NCBI GenBank assembly: GCA_965197825.1
Contig: CBDANW010000002.1
Span: 1,674,001 to 1,738,000 of the forward strand
Length of the DNA stretch: 64,000 nucleotides
Direction of reading: 5' to 3'
From: CBDANW01 sp965197825
Lineage (GTDB): Bacteria > Acidobacteriota > Vicinamibacteria > Marinacidobacterales > DATDRI01
Both the position numbers and the translations under genes were made by a program. Below the pieces are notes generated by a model. That model made no database searches. It was given only the letters and a program-made list of their open reading frames with translations, and had not been told where the DNA came from. Below are positions 10,501 to 19,058 of the stretch, in pieces (the stretch's first letter is position 1; every line of letters begins with the position of its first letter).

Positions 10501-10657
10501 GTGGAGCACGGGGACCGGCGCCGATGTCATGAGGCGGATCGCGACACCGATGGTGGGAGGATTGGTTACGTCGTTCGCCCTCGAGTTGACGATTTACCCC
10601 GCCGTTTTCGCCATTTGGAAGGGCCGACGTTTGCCAAGGGAGCACCCCCAGTCATGA
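7496..10657 (+). CDS. cusA: CusA-like copper/silver RND efflux pump
   Basis: This 1053-residue inner-membrane proton antiporter has the RND topology of two six-helix halves with large periplasmic loops. The TM4 segment GAMVDAAVIIIEN carries the expected acidic residue, and a matching GLDAETGVVMLLYL lies in the second half. The three methionines that bind Cu(I)/Ag(I) in E. coli CusA (M573, M623, M672) appear in the same contexts: LYMPTAPPGM near nt 9225, IGMVETI near 9375 and EMLTTGIRS near 9527. This favours copper/silver over zinc/cobalt (CzcA). The start is GTG 7496 (or the adjacent GTG 7499), overlapping the cusB stop. No regulator gene is adjacent. Confidence 0.92.
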   Translation: MVSVVENDSQTGVIARLIKTSASNRFLTVLFAIALALWGYYGMTHGPLDAIPDLSDVQVIVFTEWPGQSPDIVEDQVTYPISTTLLSAPRVKSVRGQSFFGLSFVYVIFEDGVDMYWARSRVLEFLTEVQGALPAGIRPTLGPDATGVGWIFQYALVDRSGTMDLQQLRSFQDWNLRYALESVPGVAEVASVGGFVKQYQVIVDPNKLLGYDIPLRRVIAAVRESNQEVGGRVIEIAAHEQMVRGRGYVTSLADLEQAPLAVNDSGVPIYIKDVAQVQLGPDIRRGLAELDGEGEVVGGIVIMRYGENTLRVIDALKERLEEIKRGLPEGVELVVTYDRSGLIEASVDTLRRTLLEEMMVVSLVIFFFLLHARSALIPIITLPLGVLLAFIPMYHQGLTINIMSLGGIAVAIGAMVDAAVIIIENIHKKLEGFEGDSQSRVTAVIEAMQEVGPSVFFSLLVITVSFMPVFTLVGVEGRLFKPLAFTKTYSMGFAAILAVTLTPALAATFIRGKIRGEHTNPLNRWLVRAYEPVVRLVVRFRKTAVAVALLLMIATIFPFLQLGSEFMPPLNEGAILYMPTAPPGMSITEASSILQSMNRQLKQFPEVERVFGKMGRAETATDPAPIGMVETIVLLKPREQWRQGLTWDELIAEMDEQLTYPGMPNIWWMPIQTRTEMLTTGIRSQLGVKVFGDDLSELERVSTAIERVLPEIPGTRSAFAERATGGFYLDIEVVRPEAARYGLSVQDVNEVVTTAIGGANVSETVEGRARYPIQVRYAREFRDDPEALKRVMVATPTGAQVPLTQVADIHFETGPPMIRSENGQLVNFVFVDIVDRPIGDYVADARHLVAERVQLPPGVRLEWAGQFVYLERAKERLKIVVPVTLLIVFILLFINTGSITETGIVLLAVPFSLIGAIWLLWFLGYNMSIAVWVGLLALAGLDAETGVVMLLYLKLAHRRHQKEGRLRSFEDLRETIVEGAARRIRPKFMTVMTTIMALLPVMWSTGTGADVMRRIATPMVGGLVTSFALELTIYPAVFAIWKGRRLPREHPQS

Positions 10658-10929
10658 GCCCGAGCCGCTTCTGGCGATCCGATGTGATCGAGATCGTAGG
10701 CTAAGACCCTGTCGACTTTGGTAGGTTTGCCAGGGGGATTCTCCCACGGGCACGTTGGCGTTTCCCCCTAATCCGCCTGTTTGCGGTCACTTGGCTCCCG
10801 CGCTAAACGGCGTGACGTAAATCACTTCGGAGAACTACGTGGGGCCGGAAGCTCGGGCACGCTTTTTGCTCTAAGACTGGCTTGAGGCGTCGTTTCCCCA
10901 GCCTCGTGCCTCCAGAAGAGAAGAGGACC

Positions 10930-12341
10930 ATGACCGATTCTGGAGCAGCCAACCCGAAGACGGGCCGTCACGCGGTCGCCGCAGCTGTGGGCAGCCGCTA
11001 TCACATCCAGTCCAAAGTGGGCTCCGGTGCGTTCGCCGACGTCTACGAGGCGCACGACGCGGGGTACTCAATCGCACCGTAGCTATCAAACAGTTTCGAC
11101 TGGACAGCTTTGCGTACCCGAACAAGGTAGAAGACCTCCGGCAGCGGATATTGCGCGAAGCTCAAGTCGCTGCCAAGCTGCATCACTCCAATATCGTCAC
11201 CACGCACGACGTCATCCTGACCGCGGAGAGGTGCGTCATCGTCATGGAGTTCGCCGAAGGCGAGACTCTGGAGGCGGTGCTCGAGAAGCACGGGCCGCTC
11301 GGCCCTGCCGACACTATCAGAATCGTTACTCAAGTGGCGGAAGCGCTCGCCTACGCGCACCAGAAAAAGATCGTCCACCGCGACGTGAAGCCCGCCAACA
11401 TCATGGCGTTTATTCTCTCTCGGATCGACGACACCGTGACACCTCGTGACGTTTTCCACGTCAGCGCGCTTTCCGACAAAGACACCGCCCGAACTCTACT
11501 CGGACTGCTACGTGCCGGCATCATCGAGCTCGACGGCCAACCAGTCACCGAGAAGATCGCCGACATGACCAAGCAGACGACCCATGGAATGTCACGCTCA
11601 TCGGGGCCGTCTCGACAAAAAATCGAGTATCTCTTCGAGCTCTTTCAACACCAAAACGACTGGCAGGTTCTCGGGGTCGAACCCGATGCGACTCCCGACG
11701 TCATCAAGCGCGCCTTCCAGAAAAAGACGTTCGAATACCATCCCGACCGGTACGCCGAGCTCGCTGAACCCGATGTACGACGAAAGCTTTCGTTTCTTTT
11801 CACTCGAGTGAGCGAGGCCTTCGCAACGCTCTCCAACCTGGCTGGCGCGGCCGATGTGCCGGTATCCCCGAAGAAGATCGCTCCTTCCGAACGTTCGGTG
11901 GAGGCCGTGGAGGCGGAGGAGGAAACAGGGGAAGAGCGGAAACACGCCAACGCCATCTTCGATCGCGCGAAGAAGGCGTTCGAGGAAAGGGACCATCTGA
12001 GAACGGTCATGCTGTGCCGGGAAGCCATCGACCTGGCGAGCGAGCGCGCCGACTATTTCTATCTACTCGGGTTGGCCCTCTCGCAGAATCGCAAGTCGCG
12101 TCTCGAAGCAGAACAGAATCTCAAGACAGCTTCGAAGCTGGATCTCCGAAACCCGGAGTACTTGAGTGCCCTCTGGACTCTCTACGAAAATGAGGGACTG
12201 CGGTGGCGAGCTCGCACGATGTTCGAGAACGCGCACGCGGCAGTCGGATCGTACTCGATGGCGGATGACGACCTAGCGTCCTTCTTGTTCCAGGACCGGT
12301 CTAGCCTTGCCGCGCCGAATCGAATATCAGTTAGCAGATAA
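10930..12341 (+). pseudogene. Chimera: Ser/Thr kinase N-lobe joined to J-domain/TPR protein, frameshifted
   Basis: ATG 10930 opens a kinase N-lobe (YHIQSKVGSGAFADVYEA glycine loop). A one-base shift in GGGG 11061-11064 breaks the frame, which resumes with RTVAIKQF (ATP-site Lys), LHHSNIV and the catalytic loop HRDVKPANIM. The C-lobe, including DFG, is absent. From about 11405 the same frame continues as a DUF4388-like segment (FILSRIDDTVTPRDVF), a J domain (about 11650-11835, HPD in YHPDRY) and TPR-like helices. A TTG at 11151 could start the distal part alone. The join looks like a deletion that fused two neighbouring genes; kinase activity is not expected. Confidence 0.65.
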
Positions 12342-12398
12342 CGCAGTTCGGCAGTAGCCCGGGCTCTCTAGCCCTACAACGACGGAGGAAGCATCGAC

Positions 12399-12957
12399 AT
12401 GAGCACAGTTCTGGATCTCATCAGTCAGTTCGGCACCCTGAACGATACCAAGCTCCGCACTGGCGGGAATCTGCCGCCAGAGGACGAGGACCGTTGGACC
12501 GAGCTCAAAAAATTCTATGAGCTTCTCATGTCACGAGAAGGACTCCCCGCGCCTCGGGAGCTTCCCCAATTTCTCGGCCGAGGACATCCGTGCTCGCCTG
12601 AGCGAACGCGAGCGCATTCGCGTCCCCGTTGAGACGCCCATCGTCTTCGAGCACGAGGGTCGCCACCACACTGCCCGGGTCGTTAACCTGAGCAAGTCCG
12701 GTGTCTTCGTAGCGTCCGAGACTCTTCTCGATAACGGCTCGATCCTCACCGTATATCTCGCCAGCATCGGCGGCCTTGAGGAGGACCTTCTCGAGACGAA
12801 GGGCGAGGTCGTGTGGTGCACCAAACGCGGAGTCCCCGAGGCCGATCTTCCCCGCGGCATGGGAATCCGTTTCGTCGATTTCCCTCAAGAGGCTCAAGAA
12901 AAGCTCGACGCGTACGTTGTCGAGACCATAGCCAGGCGAATCTCCAGTCTCTGGTAG
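12399..12957 (+). pseudogene. PilZ-domain protein, frameshifted
   Basis: A strong GGAGGA Shine-Dalgarno precedes ATG 12399. The first part (MSTVLDLISQFGTLND, helical) runs to about 12548, where a one-base shift in CCCC 12546-12549 moves the coding sense to the frame ending at 12957. That part is a PilZ domain: ERERIRVPVETP, VVNLSKSGVFVAS and GEVVWCTKR, ending GMGIRFVDF. The family binds cyclic-di-GMP through the RxxxR and (D/N)xSxxG motifs, both recognisable here. It lies directly downstream of the J-domain gene. With one base corrected the protein would be about 185 residues. Confidence 0.7.
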
Positions 12958-13034
12958 CTTGCGCACCTTCTGGCCCGTCGAGTATCCTTGGGCTCCTGGG
13001 ACGGGCTTCGAATCCTACCGTTTCCAGCCCGTGG

Positions 13035-13111
13035 GCGCCTGTAGCTCAGCTGGATAGAGCGTCTGCCTCCGGAGCAGAAGGTCAGAGGTTCGAATCCTCT
13101 CAGGCGTACCA
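13035..13111 (+). tRNA. tRNA-Arg (anticodon CCG), CCA encoded
   Basis: The cloverleaf folds well: acceptor GCGCCTG pairs with CAGGCGT (first pair G-T), the anticodon stem TCTGC/GCAGA encloses loop CTCCGGA with anticodon CCG for CGG codons, and the T arm is AGAGG TTCGAAT CCTCT. The 3' CCA is encoded. It lies 38 bp upstream of tRNA-Lys on the same strand. Confidence 0.95.
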
Positions 13112-13149
13112 ACAATCGGCCGAGCACGATTCGGTCCGATCAAACGCGT

Positions 13150-13225
<76 letters not shown>

Positions 13226-13375
13226 CAAAATCAAGTAGTTATGAGCTTCGTGTGGTTTCTCGTTAATTTGGGGGAACACCGGGGAACACGCGGCGGTGAA
13301 CCAAGTGAAAAAGTTGTCACGCGCCTCCCGAGTTTCTCCTGGATCTTGTAGTGGGAGATGGTTTGGCCGATCATC

Positions 13376-14314
13376 TCAGTTGGTAGGCACCAGGCGTTTG
13401 AGTTCTTCAAGCCAGTTCTTCACCAGGATGGCTTCTGGCACGGTGTCGGTCGCGGCGATGTCTTGGCCTGCCGGGATGTACGCCAGCGTGCCCTCTCCAC
13501 TCAACGAGAACCAGGCATCGCCCATCCGGTCCGCCCCAACTTCTCGCACAACGACGACCGGGGTGCCGCTGACTTCCAGGAGATCCGGGTCAAACCGCAC
13601 GGCCCACAGCGCGCCGTCCCGCCAAAAGACCAAATGCCCGCTGGCTGCAAACCCCGCATCTGAGCCAGACAGCAGCGTCCGCCGCTCGCCGGTGTCAAAG
13701 TCATACACGCCCACCTGCGCCGTGGCACGGTCGCCGGTCTGGATGAAGAACAGGACGGCGCGGCCACTTGGGAGGAAACGGGGAAGCCAGTGCCCTTGCT
13801 CTCCCTCGCTGAGAGTCGTGAGTGGCGTGCCTTCTCCGCCTGATGCGGGTATGAGCCACAGGCCCCCCTCATGGGACCCCAGCACGATGGTGTCATTCGG
13901 TCCCCAGGTTGCACCCACATTGCCCCCTTCGGCGATCGGCGTCGCCTGACCACCGGCAAGTGGCACCCGCTTCAACATCTTGGGCGGTTGGAACTCGGTG
14001 ACCAAGAGGAATTGCCCATCAGGCGAGAAGCCACCGCTCGACCAGCCGTTCTCTCCGCCACGAAGTGGCTCGGCCTCCACTTCGGATAGCGAGCCGACAT
14101 AGACCTGGCCTTGCCTCCGAACGAAAGCGGTAAACGCGATCGTCTGCCCATCGGGCGACACTTCGGGGGCGACCAGCTGGGCACCCACGGGACCGGTCAC
14201 CGCAAACCGGGTCGGTGGCGGTTGCACTGCGGGGCAGGCGGCAGCTGCCACCACTACGAATCCGGCTACGAGCCAGACGAACCGCGAACGAGACTGACGA
14301 GACAGCGCTTGCAT
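13376..14314 (-). CDS. TolB-like beta-propeller, resembling a kinase sensor domain
   Basis: The 312-residue product has an N-terminal membrane or signal segment (residues 13-28, VWLVAGFVVVAAAAC) followed by propeller blades with the SPDG signature (VSPDGQTIAFTA, FSPDGQFLLVTE). The C-terminus ILVKNWLEELKRLVPT is the ending typical of the extracytoplasmic half of large acidobacterial Ser/Thr kinases. It therefore looks like a sensor half without its kinase, either a stand-alone secreted protein or a truncated remnant. It is the only gene between tRNA-Lys and the repeated tRNA 3' end. Start: ATG 14314; the upstream sequence is not distinctive. Confidence 0.65.
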   Translation of the reverse strand: MQALSRQSRSRFVWLVAGFVVVAAAACPAVQPPPTRFAVTGPVGAQLVAPEVSPDGQTIAFTAFVRRQGQVYVGSLSEVEAEPLRGGENGWSSGGFSPDGQFLLVTEFQPPKMLKRVPLAGGQATPIAEGGNVGATWGPNDTIVLGSHEGGLWLIPASGGEGTPLTTLSEGEQGHWLPRFLPSGRAVLFFIQTGDRATAQVGVYDFDTGERRTLLSGSDAGFAASGHLVFWRDGALWAVRFDPDLLEVSGTPVVVVREVGADRMGDAWFSLSGEGTLAYIPAGQDIAATDTVPEAILVKNWLEELKRLVPTN

Positions 14315-14370
14315 GTGTTCTCCATTCGTTGCTGGGAACTCTTGTAGCTTAACAGGTGGATGACTCCTTT

Positions 14371-14415
14371 CTCTTAATCAGTAGGTTGGAGGTTCGATTT
14401 CTCCACGGCCCGCCA
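14371..14415 (+). repeat. Partial copy of the tRNA-Lys 3' end (att-like direct repeat)
   Basis: These 45 bp match 13181-13225, from the anticodon loop through CCA, with three mismatches. The first 29 bases are identical. The 5' half of the tRNA is missing, so this is not a second tRNA gene. Tyrosine-recombinase elements that enter tRNA 3' ends leave such a repeat at the far end. No integrase gene lies between the copies. Confidence 0.8.
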
Positions 14416-15488
14416 CCCAGTCTGGCAAATTGTGGCACTGCAGAGACGGGTGAGATTTTCCGCGCGGTTGGCGGGGTTTGGCAGGGGTAGGTGTCACTAG
14501 AGACGCGCTAGAAGGGCTGAAGAGGCCTCATTTTCGGTTTTGGTCTCTAATCCCGATTTTCGAGTGCCACGTTTGCGCCAAAGGGGGGGAGCGGGTCGCT
14601 GACAGGGCCGTGCAGCGTCGGAAAAGAGGCCGCACGAGGGGTCTCCAGAATCAAGGCCAGGGCTTACCGCGGCGTAGCCGGCTAGCGCGTTCTGGTCCTT
14701 GTGCGGCCCGGGCCTGGATCCAGGTCTCCGCCCGGGAGCGTGGCACCTCGTGCTGAACGGTGTTTTCCCTGCGCGTACGGGGAACCCGAATCGCAGACAT
14801 CGCCTCCGACACGCCCCAGAACTGGGGCTCGCCACAAGTCGATGACGATCGAAACGGCCCGGCGCGCCAGTCTTGAGTTCGTTTGTGTTTTTGGACAGGA
14901 CGGGATCGCTGGCTTCGCTGCCGAAGAGCTTCAAGCCGACGAGATTCGCACGTTCGCGGGCAACAAGAAGACACCGAGTTGGGTCTTCGTTACAATCGTA
15001 GTCTGGTCTCGGCTCTGGCCATCGACGGTGACGGGAAGGCGAAGCTACCGGAACACTCACGCTCTGTTTCACGACCTTTCGAGACGGATGAATTTCGAGC
15101 GTCTTCCCCTTCGGACGAAGTTGTAATAGCTAGGACACGACGGCCGCGCACTGACTTGGAGACCTCAACATGCGCATCCCAACTCCTAGGGCCGTGTCGC
15201 GACTCCACAACAACTTGCGCGTCTCCAAAAACGTCCTGTTCGTCGGCCTCTGCTACTAGCAATCTCTGGGTCGACGGTCGCCAATACGCCTCGCACAGGT
15301 GACGCACACTGCAGTACCGGCACTTCTCAGGGCCAGGTCGAGCTTCAGGCGGCGTTACGCTCGCCGATGCCCTCGCCGCGCGCCCACGCCAGCACTCCCG
15401 TGGCCGCCGCCTCTGAGGCAACCATTACGATCTCACCATGCGGAAGAAACCTTATGTAGAGATCAGCCGGGCCTATGCCAGGCGGTTG
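14416..15488. other. Decayed accessory DNA
   Basis: About 1.1 kb lies between the tRNA-Lys remnant and the HNH-like gene. The only recognisable coding trace is the Cys-cluster nuclease fragment on the minus strand. Other open frames here are short, overlapping and without family features. Confidence 0.5.
14990..15421 (-). pseudogene. Fragment of a PD-(D/E)XK-type nuclease C-terminus
   Basis: The readable part is a cysteine cluster, EKCRYCSVRHLCEAYW, preceded by a Pro-rich stretch and followed by a region suggesting a small beta-rich tail. Cas4-, AddB- and RecB-type nucleases carry such an iron-sulfur cysteine arrangement at the end of the PD-(D/E)XK fold. The catalytic core upstream is missing, and the tail seems to change frame near 15100. 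It is therefore a remnant. A small zinc-binding protein cannot be excluded. Confidence 0.35.
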
Positions 15489-16243
15489 CTAAGGAGCCAT
15501 ACGGCGATCTTGCTCATAGGCATTCCTGACAGCCCGGTTCCAGAAAGGGGAGTCAGATCCGCGGACTACTTCTATAAGCCAAGAACCATCCTGGTGCAGA
15601 ATATAGGGCACGCAATCATGTGATGCCCCTTGCTTATCAGTAATCCATGAAATCTCCACACCATTGCCGACCATCGCATATCCACGACGCGTAGCACGGC
15701 GCATCGAAACGGGTACAGTCAGAACGGCATTTTTGGCCTCCTGTGACTCGGCTAACAGGCGCAAAATAATCGAAAAGTCATTCTCCGATCCAGGTTTGGC
15801 GGCCTGGAGCAGAGCGGTCAAGAACGCAAGCCGCGACCCAAGGTCAATCTTCGCCGTAATGGGATCATCACATACCGCACAGCGCCAAAGAAGCGAGAGA
15901 AAAATAGTTTGATCTTGCGATAGTCAAGCGATGATTGGCGAATCGGGTGCGCCTCAATCTGCCGGCTCAGATCGTTCAGTTTAGCCAAAAACAGCCCAGC
16001 GGTTCGCTCACAAGTGCTGAACTGATTTTCACATTTCGGACAGAGCATGTACTCCTTAAGGTGGCCGGGTTGATCTGTGCCTCCAACGGGATCAAAACGG
16101 AGCGGCGTTTTCTGTGCTAGTCGGCCCATAGGGCGAAACATCAGCCTGGAGATAACATGTGAGTGTCGTAGTTCACCCGAGGAGCGGCATAGCCGACAGA
16201 ATCCTCTCGTTCCATTGGGCTGGACAACTACATTCGAGGTCAC
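15489..16243 (-). pseudogene. HNH/zinc-finger-like hypothetical protein, frameshifted
   Basis: From GTG 16243 the frame reads FCRLCRSSGELRHSHVISR, then MLCPKCENQFSTCE: two CxxC pairs with an SH in between, as in a common HNH-nuclease-like hypothetical family. Near 15900 a one-base shift in a T-rich stretch moves the coding sense to the frame 15821-15489 (LGSRLAFLTALLQ to the C-terminus NRAVRNAYEQDRR). The joined product would be about 250 residues. The family is often found in accessory islands, but its activity is not established. Composition is less GC-rich than the flanks. Confidence 0.5.
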
Positions 16244-16785
16244 GGAGGTCGTTCATCGAGAGCAACTTCAAGTCCTATGTTGCGCGAGCCACATCGTGCC
16301 GAGTGGACCCAGACACTCGCGTTTCTCAAGAGAGATCACGTGCGCTGCACATTTCGGTTCGTCGATATTCTGTGCTGTGCCACAACGCTCCGCCAAACTT
16401 CCGAGAGCAACTCTGTCAAACAAACACATCCAGGAAATCCCTGACAGCACGGCGGAGGCGCTGAGGGCGTCAGAAGGTCCCGGCGCTCGACCCATCAAGG
16501 CGGCCTGGGTCAGGGATATCCGAGGCCAATGCCGTCGGGAGCGCGTACCCTTCTTCTTCAAGCAATGGCGTGGCGTTCAGAAGGGTGCTTGCGCTGTTTA
16601 CTGTTGGTAATGTGTACGTATCCCGTTGCAAAAGAGTCGCTTACGATCTATTTAGCGCGCAGCGAAGGTCACGAGCGCTATTTTGGCTGTAACTTAATGC
16701 ACTGTGAAGTCTTAGCGTCATCTCACCAACACTTAATGGCAGAAGCACCTGCGGGGGCTGTTCGACGTTCCCGACGCGCTGCGTC
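16244..16785. other. No gene recognised
   Basis: These 540 bp inside the accessory island hold only short overlapping frames. No RNA, repeat or family motif was seen. Confidence 0.4.
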
Positions 16786-17130
16786 GTGCTCCGCTGCGAA
16801 GCATCACGCACCGCCGGCACCACACGTCGGCGACCGTTTCGGGTCGCGAACTCAAGCGTCCAAGCCGGTGCCACGGTCGGGCGACTAGGCGTGCTGCGGG
16901 CGGACACGCTCGTCATGGACGGTGTAGTCCCTAGCCGAGGACGTGACTCGCGAGTGAACGTGGTCGCGCAGCTCATTGACTACGCCTCGTACCTCTCAGA
17001 CTGGACGTACAACGAGTTACGAGAGGCGGTACTGGACAGCCGCAAGGGCGATGCCTCGCGTCCGCCGACCCTCTGGTCGAGCTGGTGGACGACGACGAAG
17101 AGGGCGTGAACGAAAGGGAGTTTGTCGACC
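16786..17130 (+). pseudogene. Fragment resembling a NucS/DUF91-type nuclease domain
   Basis: The segment RVNVVAQLIDYASYLSDWTYNEL resembles the helix after the catalytic strand in NucS/DUF91-like PD-(D/E)XK proteins, where a VxAQxLDYAS pattern is typical. In the preceding sequence the expected IELKR strand appears only in another frame and is degenerate. The frame ends with charged residues near 17109, and the acidic continuation (DDDEEGVN) lies in a third frame. It is treated as a remnant; activity is unlikely. Confidence 0.3.
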
Positions 17131-17322
17131 CTCGAAGATGACGGCCTAGCAAGCCGGAAGTTCTTGGCCTGCCTCCAAGGCGAGGTCAGCCAACGCGGCG
17201 TCATCGACATGCTCCGCAAGGGCGGCCACATCGCAATATGAGGGACCAAAATCTGCTGTTCTCTGAGGACGACTTGGATGGTCAATTACGCGCTCGGCAG
17301 TCGCAGGTCAACCGGGCGGTAG

Positions 17323-18453
17323 ATGGCATTACCGAAGGAACAGTTCCTGATCTCTAACGATCAAGAACTCGTCGAGCACATTGTCGCGGGCCTCACCGTG
17401 GAGCCGCTCGTGCTTCGGGAAGATGCAACGGCCATGAATCAAGCCGAGACACAGGTGGACTTCTCAGGTGACCAGATGCGGATGTTTCTTCCGGGACATA
17501 GCGGTCCCTTCCATATTTCCGGTACGCGCGTTGACGTGGATATTCTTTTCACAGGGGAAGAGTGGATTTTCCGTTATCGGACCAACCCATGGTCTACTGT
17601 CTTTCCACGCGCAGAGGTGAACGGACGGAATCTTCGAATCTCCATCTCGCTTCCTCACGATGCCGAGCCGGAACGATTCAAGGAACTCTACGAGCACGAG
17701 CTACGGCTAATCAAGAAATACGTTGAACGGTCGCACAACCAGGTGGTGAGCTATAACCAAAGTCTTTCTCAGCTGGTGCAGCAGGCGATCGCGAGCCGCC
17801 GGGAGCGGCTCAGCAAGCACGCGGATATCGCAGCGTTGCTCAACATTCCTCTCGCTGCGAAGATGAGCGCGCCATCAATCACGCCCGTGAAGGTCGAGAT
17901 TCGTCGTCCTCCGCCGCTGCCTGTGCCGCCCAAGACAGGGCTCACGCCTGAGCCAGGTCTCACTAATGAGACCTATGAGCACATTCTGCACTTCATCCGG
18001 CATCAAGGACGGACATTTGAAAGAACGCCTGCCACCTATGCTGTGCACGACGAGGAGGACTTGCGGAACATCATCCTGGCACAGTTAAACGGCCATTTGG
18101 AGGGTGACGCGGCCGGAGAAGTATTCCGAGGACGCGGCAAGACGGACATTTGTCTTGAGCAGGACAACCGAGCTGCCTTCATTGGGGAGTGCAAGCTATG
18201 GACTGGTCCCGCCAGTCTGACTGACGCATTAGATCAGCTCTTGGGATACCTAACATGGCGAGACAGCAAGACCTCACTGATTGTCTTCAATTCGAAGAAC
18301 ATGAATTTCTCCAAGATACTGGAGGCGTTGCCTGGTACGGTCAGGAATCACCGCCTATTCGTCCGCGACCTGCCGTGCGAAGAGACGGGGGAGTGGCGGG
18401 TCCAGATGCGCAGAGAAGAAGATGAGGGACGACGAGTGACTGTTGACGAGTGA
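17323..18453 (+). CDS. Putative PD-(D/E)XK nuclease-like protein of unknown function
   Basis: This 376-residue protein has three parts: an N-terminal alpha/beta region (about 1-165: VDVDILFTGEEWIFRYR, a coiled helix near 140-170), a Pro-rich linker (about 200-220) and a C-terminal nuclease-like domain (about 235-350). In the last, GRGKTDI, FIGECKLW and LDQLLGYLTWRDSKT give an Asp, then Glu-x-Lys, then a helix, the order of a PD-(D/E)XK core (D about 275, ECK about 290). An in-frame TAG immediately precedes ATG 17323, fixing the upstream limit. It is intact amid nuclease remnants, so a DNA-targeting defence role is a plausible inference. I recall similar unnamed proteins in other bacteria. Confidence 0.6.
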   Translation: MALPKEQFLISNDQELVEHIVAGLTVEPLVLREDATAMNQAETQVDFSGDQMRMFLPGHSGPFHISGTRVDVDILFTGEEWIFRYRTNPWSTVFPRAEVNGRNLRISISLPHDAEPERFKELYEHELRLIKKYVERSHNQVVSYNQSLSQLVQQAIASRRERLSKHADIAALLNIPLAAKMSAPSITPVKVEIRRPPPLPVPPKTGLTPEPGLTNETYEHILHFIRHQGRTFERTPATYAVHDEEDLRNIILAQLNGHLEGDAAGEVFRGRGKTDICLEQDNRAAFIGECKLWTGPASLTDALDQLLGYLTWRDSKTSLIVFNSKNMNFSKILEALPGTVRNHRLFVRDLPCEETGEWRVQMRREEDEGRRVTVDE

Positions 18454-19058
18454 CTGTTCACGTTTTTGTCTTCGACCTCTACAAAAGGTAACAATGACCT
18501 GACCCCGCGGGGTCCTCAACGCGGCTAGGCGTTGACAAGCGCACCGACAGAGCGGCGCTGCGAGCGAAGCGTGTGCACTCGGTCCAACACGAACGCCGCT
18601 TACAAGGCCGTGGCAGACCTACACGTCTCCTCAGTCTGAGGCGACGCCCCGTTAGGACTGCTGATCGCCCGGCGGGGCGAATTTTCTCCAGATGGGTAGT
18701 AGGGACACGCCAGGTTCCTGTGCCTTCTACTTATTCATCCGCGCGCACCGAACTTGATTAGTCTCCAGTCTGCCGGCATCATGCCTGCATGATTTCATCG
18801 TTTGTTCGCGCTCTCATCTCTGCCTTCAAGGCTCGTCCCGAGCTAGCTCTCGAGAGTGTCGCTCTTCGCGCGTCTGGAGATTCAGGGTTTAGTCCGGCAT
18901 CTGCTGGTAGCCGCTCCGGCTCCATTCGCTTTTTCAGACACGACGGGCTCTGGAATGACCAGGTATAGTGTGGGCGGCTCTCGGCCAGTGGTCTCGGTGC
19001 TTGGGCGAGGACCCCCATACCCACCCTTGCCCGTTTTTCCATGAAATCGAGGTGCGTA
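18454..19058. other. Intergenic region with two adjacent inverted repeats
   Basis: About 600 bp without a supported gene. At 18501-18514 lies a perfect 14-bp palindrome (GACCCCGCGGGGTC), followed at 18516-18535 by a 7-bp hairpin (TCAACGC, 6-nt loop, GCGTTGA). They may end transcription of the upstream nuclease-like gene, although no T-run follows. Confidence 0.4.

Noticed and set aside
8804..10645. 613-residue open frame antisense to cusA
   Set aside because: It is the mirror frame of a strongly coding GC-rich gene; the protein is His/Asp/Gly-rich with no domain.
7496..10657. Calling the pump CzcA (Zn/Co/Cd) instead of CusA
   Set aside because: The three methionine contexts of Cu/Ag pumps are present and the adaptor has a Cys/Met/His metal domain, favouring copper/silver.
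14341..14415. A second complete tRNA-Lys gene
   Set aside because: Only the part from the anticodon loop to the 3' end matches; the acceptor 5' strand and D arm are absent.
18590..18656. Possible third attC site (GTCCAAC ... GTTAGGAC)
   Set aside because: R-box-like sequences are present, but the inner arms do not pair and there is no extrahelical-base pattern, unlike the two accepted sites.
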